Positions 61,447-64,000 of a stretch of DNA of 64,000 nt are shown here, piece by piece. This DNA comes from Antedon mediterranea (taxonomy: Eukaryota; Echinodermata; Crinoidea; Comatulida; Antedonidae). The translations under genes and the position numbers were made by a program. The stretch lies in the NCBI RefSeq assembly GCF_964355755.1, contig NC_092677.1, positions 26,258,101-26,322,100 on the forward strand, read 5' to 3'. Below the pieces are notes generated by a model that ran no database searches, had not been told where the DNA came from, and was given only the letters and a program-made list of their open reading frames with translations. Each line of letters starts with the position of its first letter. Position 1 is the stretch's first letter.

Positions 61447-62817
61447 CTATTTGATCAATTTATATTTATGCAATTCCTCTCTGTCACCTGTAACAATAAG
61501 AATGTCTTCTCCGCTACCATCTTTAGTGATACACATTCCACGTGGTTGGAAAAGGTCACCTCTGAGATGATCAGATACCTCACCATAAAAGTTTCCATTC
61601 GAGTCGTACATCATAACAGCATGTTTATAGTTCCTTTTTAACCATGCTCGATCAATAACAACACTGACGAATATATTGTCTGCCGAATCAACAACCACAC
61701 CTCTTACAAGATGACCAACTGGAACTGGTTTCATAAATCGGACGGTACCAGAATTATCAAATATTTGCAAACGACGGTTGTCGCAATCTGAAACAATCCA
61801 GTCACCCTTGCTATTAATGGCTACAAACCATGGATGGTTAAACTGTCCATAGTCTTTTCCTTGAGTACAAAATGTACGTTTAAGTTTACCGTCATTTTCG
61901 AACATAAAAAGGCAGCATTGATCGTAATCTACAACTAGTATTTCGTTATTTTTGGTCAATGCAACGCCGTTTGGTTTCTTCAAGACATCTTTGCCAATAC
62001 GCTGACGTACTTTGCCACGTGTATCGCATACAAACACTTCGTGGTTGTACATATCGGTTATGTACAACAAGCCTGTTTTCGATATAGCTATCCCGAATGG
62101 TTCGAAAGCGAACATGTTGGTCTCTTTGATTTCGAACGACCGTAGATGTTTACCAGACCGATTGGTTACTACAACACAATGACCCCCCTTATCTGTGACA
62201 AAGAGTTCCTCCTCAAAAGCTGCAACATCATGTGAATGTTCGTATTTTACTTCTCCAAATACGCTACTGGTTTGACGTAACGGTGGAAATATTGTCAACT
62301 CTCTTGGCGAGTTCGAGAGGTACGTTCCATTTACAGATGCGTATATCTTGTAAGTACCACTTGAGGTCAGACGGAACGTATACTCCCGACACGTGTCTTC
62401 ATTACCATATTCTACAATACCACCACCTGGATAAACCACCTTTATAATAAGGCCTACTCCACTTCTGTCTTCTACTGCTTGACCGTTCATGTTCTTCAGT
62501 TTAAGCGTAACGGTTGCTCTTGCTTTGTGTTTCTCACATCTTACGTCTTTGATCTTCGATTTGGTGGCGTCAACTGGTGAATCTATGGCTTGTAACAAAG
62601 CCAACGTTGTACGATCATTTGGAAGATCATGGACGTCGATCCTGCCATACTCATACCTGCATGTTGGGCAAAGTAGTGATCCTCCAGATGTCTCTTGACA
62701 TCTTTTTAAACAGTCTTCACAGAATGTATGTTGGCATTCCGGTAGCAGCTTTGGTCTTTCAAATGGTCCCATGTGAATTGGACATTCGGTTAGAGGTTGA
62801 AGGCTATGCAGTGCCAT
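61447..62817 (-). CDS. RING-filamin-NHL protein (TRIM-NHL-like, no B-box)
   Basis: One coding exon, 456 aa. Residues 12-53 form a RING-like zinc finger with C12, H15, C28, H30, C33, C36, C50 and C53; the second ligand is His instead of the usual Cys. There is no B-box or coiled coil. A filamin-type immunoglobulin fold spans about 84-176 (KSKIKDVRCEKH to YLSNSPRELTIF). An NHL propeller fills 188-455 with repeating blades (HDVAAFEEELFVTDKGG, PFGIAISKTGLLYITDMYN, KPNGVALTKNNEILVVDYDQ, and so on). RING proteins usually act as E3 ubiquitin ligases; the propeller would bind the target protein or RNA. The acceptor ACTAAAG at 62,827 lies ten bases before the ATG and a 5' exon ending at 63,338 fits it. 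The paralogue at 51,814 is broken, so this is the one intact RING-NHL gene here. Confidence 0.9.
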   Translation of the reverse strand: MALHSLQPLTECPIHMGPFERPKLLPECQHTFCEDCLKRCQETSGGSLLCPTCRYEYGRIDVHDLPNDRTTLALLQAIDSPVDATKSKIKDVRCEKHKARATVTLKLKNMNGQAVEDRSGVGLIIKVVYPGGGIVEYGNEDTCREYTFRLTSSGTYKIYASVNGTYLSNSPRELTIFPPLRQTSSVFGEVKYEHSHDVAAFEEELFVTDKGGHCVVVTNRSGKHLRSFEIKETNMFAFEPFGIAISKTGLLYITDMYNHEVFVCDTRGKVRQRIGKDVLKKPNGVALTKNNEILVVDYDQCCLFMFENDGKLKRTFCTQGKDYGQFNHPWFVAINSKGDWIVSDCDNRRLQIFDNSGTVRFMKPVPVGHLVRGVVVDSADNIFVSVVIDRAWLKRNYKHAVMMYDSNGNFYGEVSDHLRGDLFQPRGMCITKDGSGEDILIVTGDREELHKYKLIK

Positions 62818-63337
62818 CTTGTACCTTTAGTTAAGAAAAAAAACATACGAATCAAATGATTTGTCTTAGAAATTAGGTAGGCCTATACTGGTGATCCAAA
62901 TGTTGATATACTTAGCTATACGAGATAACCTGTACCCAATATGTTGAAGAGGTGATACTAGGTCAGAGTTTATTGCCTATGCCTATCACGTGAATAAAAT
63001 AAATGAAAATAATATGGCTCTAAACGGACTGACCATATAGATATGCATCTACGAACCTAAGTGCGAAAACCAATTTTAATCCATACGCTATATGTAGTCC
63101 AAAACAGTTTTAATGAAAACACTTTTAACGCACACCTACAATAACAGTCCATCCCGCACGTACAATGGATCGAAAGTATTGACCACCATTTTATTTCTGA
63201 TTTCTACCATAACACCAAAGCACAGTACAGTAGATGGAACAGACTGCTCTATTTTTAAGTTTAGTAAAAATGAATACGGCTATTTAGTATTTTAAATTTA
63301 TATGTATAAACATGGTAGTCTACCGGTGGTACATTAC

Positions 63338-63395
63338 CTTTATCCTGAACGTACACATCCGACGAGCTGGCTGCAGGCTAAGGGTAGGCCTAACG
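63338..63395 (-). other. 5' non-coding exon of the RING-filamin-NHL gene
   Basis: The minus strand has CGTCGGATGTGTACGTTCAGG and ends GATAAAG|GTAATG, similar in layout to the 5' exons at 53,155 and 59,941. It would splice to 62,826. The upstream edge is a guess. Confidence 0.5.
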
Positions 63396-63946
63396 ATTGA
63401 CGGTCTTATCTTGATGTTTGATGTAAGAGCAAAGTTCAGAAATAACAACTATCACAATGGGTACGTATTATCTTTTTTGGGTATATTACGTCACTATGTA
63501 CAAATACATTGTACTGTAATAAAACGAATATTTACAGTAGTAGCCTACGTAAAATCATAAACGCGTATATTGCTTTCTTTAAATTATAAATCAAATATTT
63601 CTAAAGAATGATTTGTAATACCACTATGGAAAGATACAGTATTATACAGTAATAATACTTTCGAATACGTATTGCTTTTTCAGAAGATAAACTAAAAAGT
63701 TTGTTAGTTCAAGAAAAACAATACAAAGGTTTCGGAAGACTAAGCGTGGTTCCCATTTTGGAAAACAATTTGCCGAAACGCAACGACAGAATTTCTTCCA
63801 ATAGGTCATTTTTTCTTCCGCCTCTGTATGTTTGCGTCACGTACGTACATACGTGCGTCTATACTCACGTACATACGTACGTCTATAAATACGTATGCCA
63901 CGTGCGTCCATAACTTTATATTGATGTATTTGTTTTTAAATCACTA

Positions 63947-64000
63947 TTAAATCATTTTATATTTGTGCAACGCATTACTGTCATCTGTAACTATTAAGAT
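63947..64000 (-). CDS. C-terminal end of another NHL gene (cut by the window edge)
   Basis: The minus strand reads ILIVTDDSNALHKYKMI then stop, the same ending as the RING-filamin-NHL gene (ILIVTGDREELHKYKLIK). The rest of this gene lies beyond 64,000. It shows the NHL cluster continues to the right. Confidence 0.8.
   Translation of the reverse strand: MLIVTDDSNALHKYKMI

Noticed and set aside
1-64000. tRNA or rRNA genes
   Set aside because: No cloverleaf boxes or conserved rRNA segments were recognised; a covariance-model scan would be needed to exclude them fully.

Overview
This is AT-rich metazoan nuclear DNA. Genes are split by GT-AG introns and full of small non-autonomous transposons. 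The protein families (Par-6, NPC1-type sterol transporter, RING/filamin/NHL proteins expanding in tandem) and the strong excess of the palindrome TAGGCCTA suggest a marine invertebrate deuterostome, most likely an echinoderm. The taxon is an inference, not something the window proves.

Layout. About 1-19,280 is one complex satellite array built from 98-bp and 150-bp units and a ~240-bp insert module, arranged in higher-order repeats with offsets of about 640, 775, 1,540 and 2,389 bp. It has no credible gene. 19,280-21,560 holds diverged copies of a second repeat family. 21,560-26,087 is non-coding with minisatellites. All genes found lie on the minus strand: (1) par-6, three coding exons, 26,088-37,007, complete, 349 aa, with a 9.5-kb intron full of transposons; (2) an NPC1/NPC1L1-type gene, 20 coding exons, 39,420-49,707, complete, 1,362 aa, every junction in phase; (3) from 51.8 kb to the right edge, a cluster of NHL-repeat genes: a deleted RING-filamin-NHL pseudogene, a filamin-type fragment, a five-exon SAM-like/NHL chimera, an NHL relic, an intact RING-filamin-NHL gene, and the last codons of another NHL gene running off the edge.

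Mobile DNA includes a PIF/Harbinger-like MITE family with TTA target duplications (six copies, in par-6 intron 2, an NPC1 intron and upstream of NPC1), a second TAA-flanked MITE, a 2.07-kb Tc1/mariner-type element with no transposase, a 174-bp retro-insertion with a 16-bp target duplication and a hammerhead-like core, and several hairpin elements in introns.

The genes do not form one pathway. Par-6 is a cell-polarity scaffold, the NPC1-type protein moves sterol across endosomal or plasma membranes, and the NHL cluster looks like a fast-evolving family, possibly ubiquitin-ligase or RNA/protein-binding. The most original item is the chimeric SAM-like/NHL gene, whose last exon still carries the fossil of an ancestral start-codon region read through as coding sequence.
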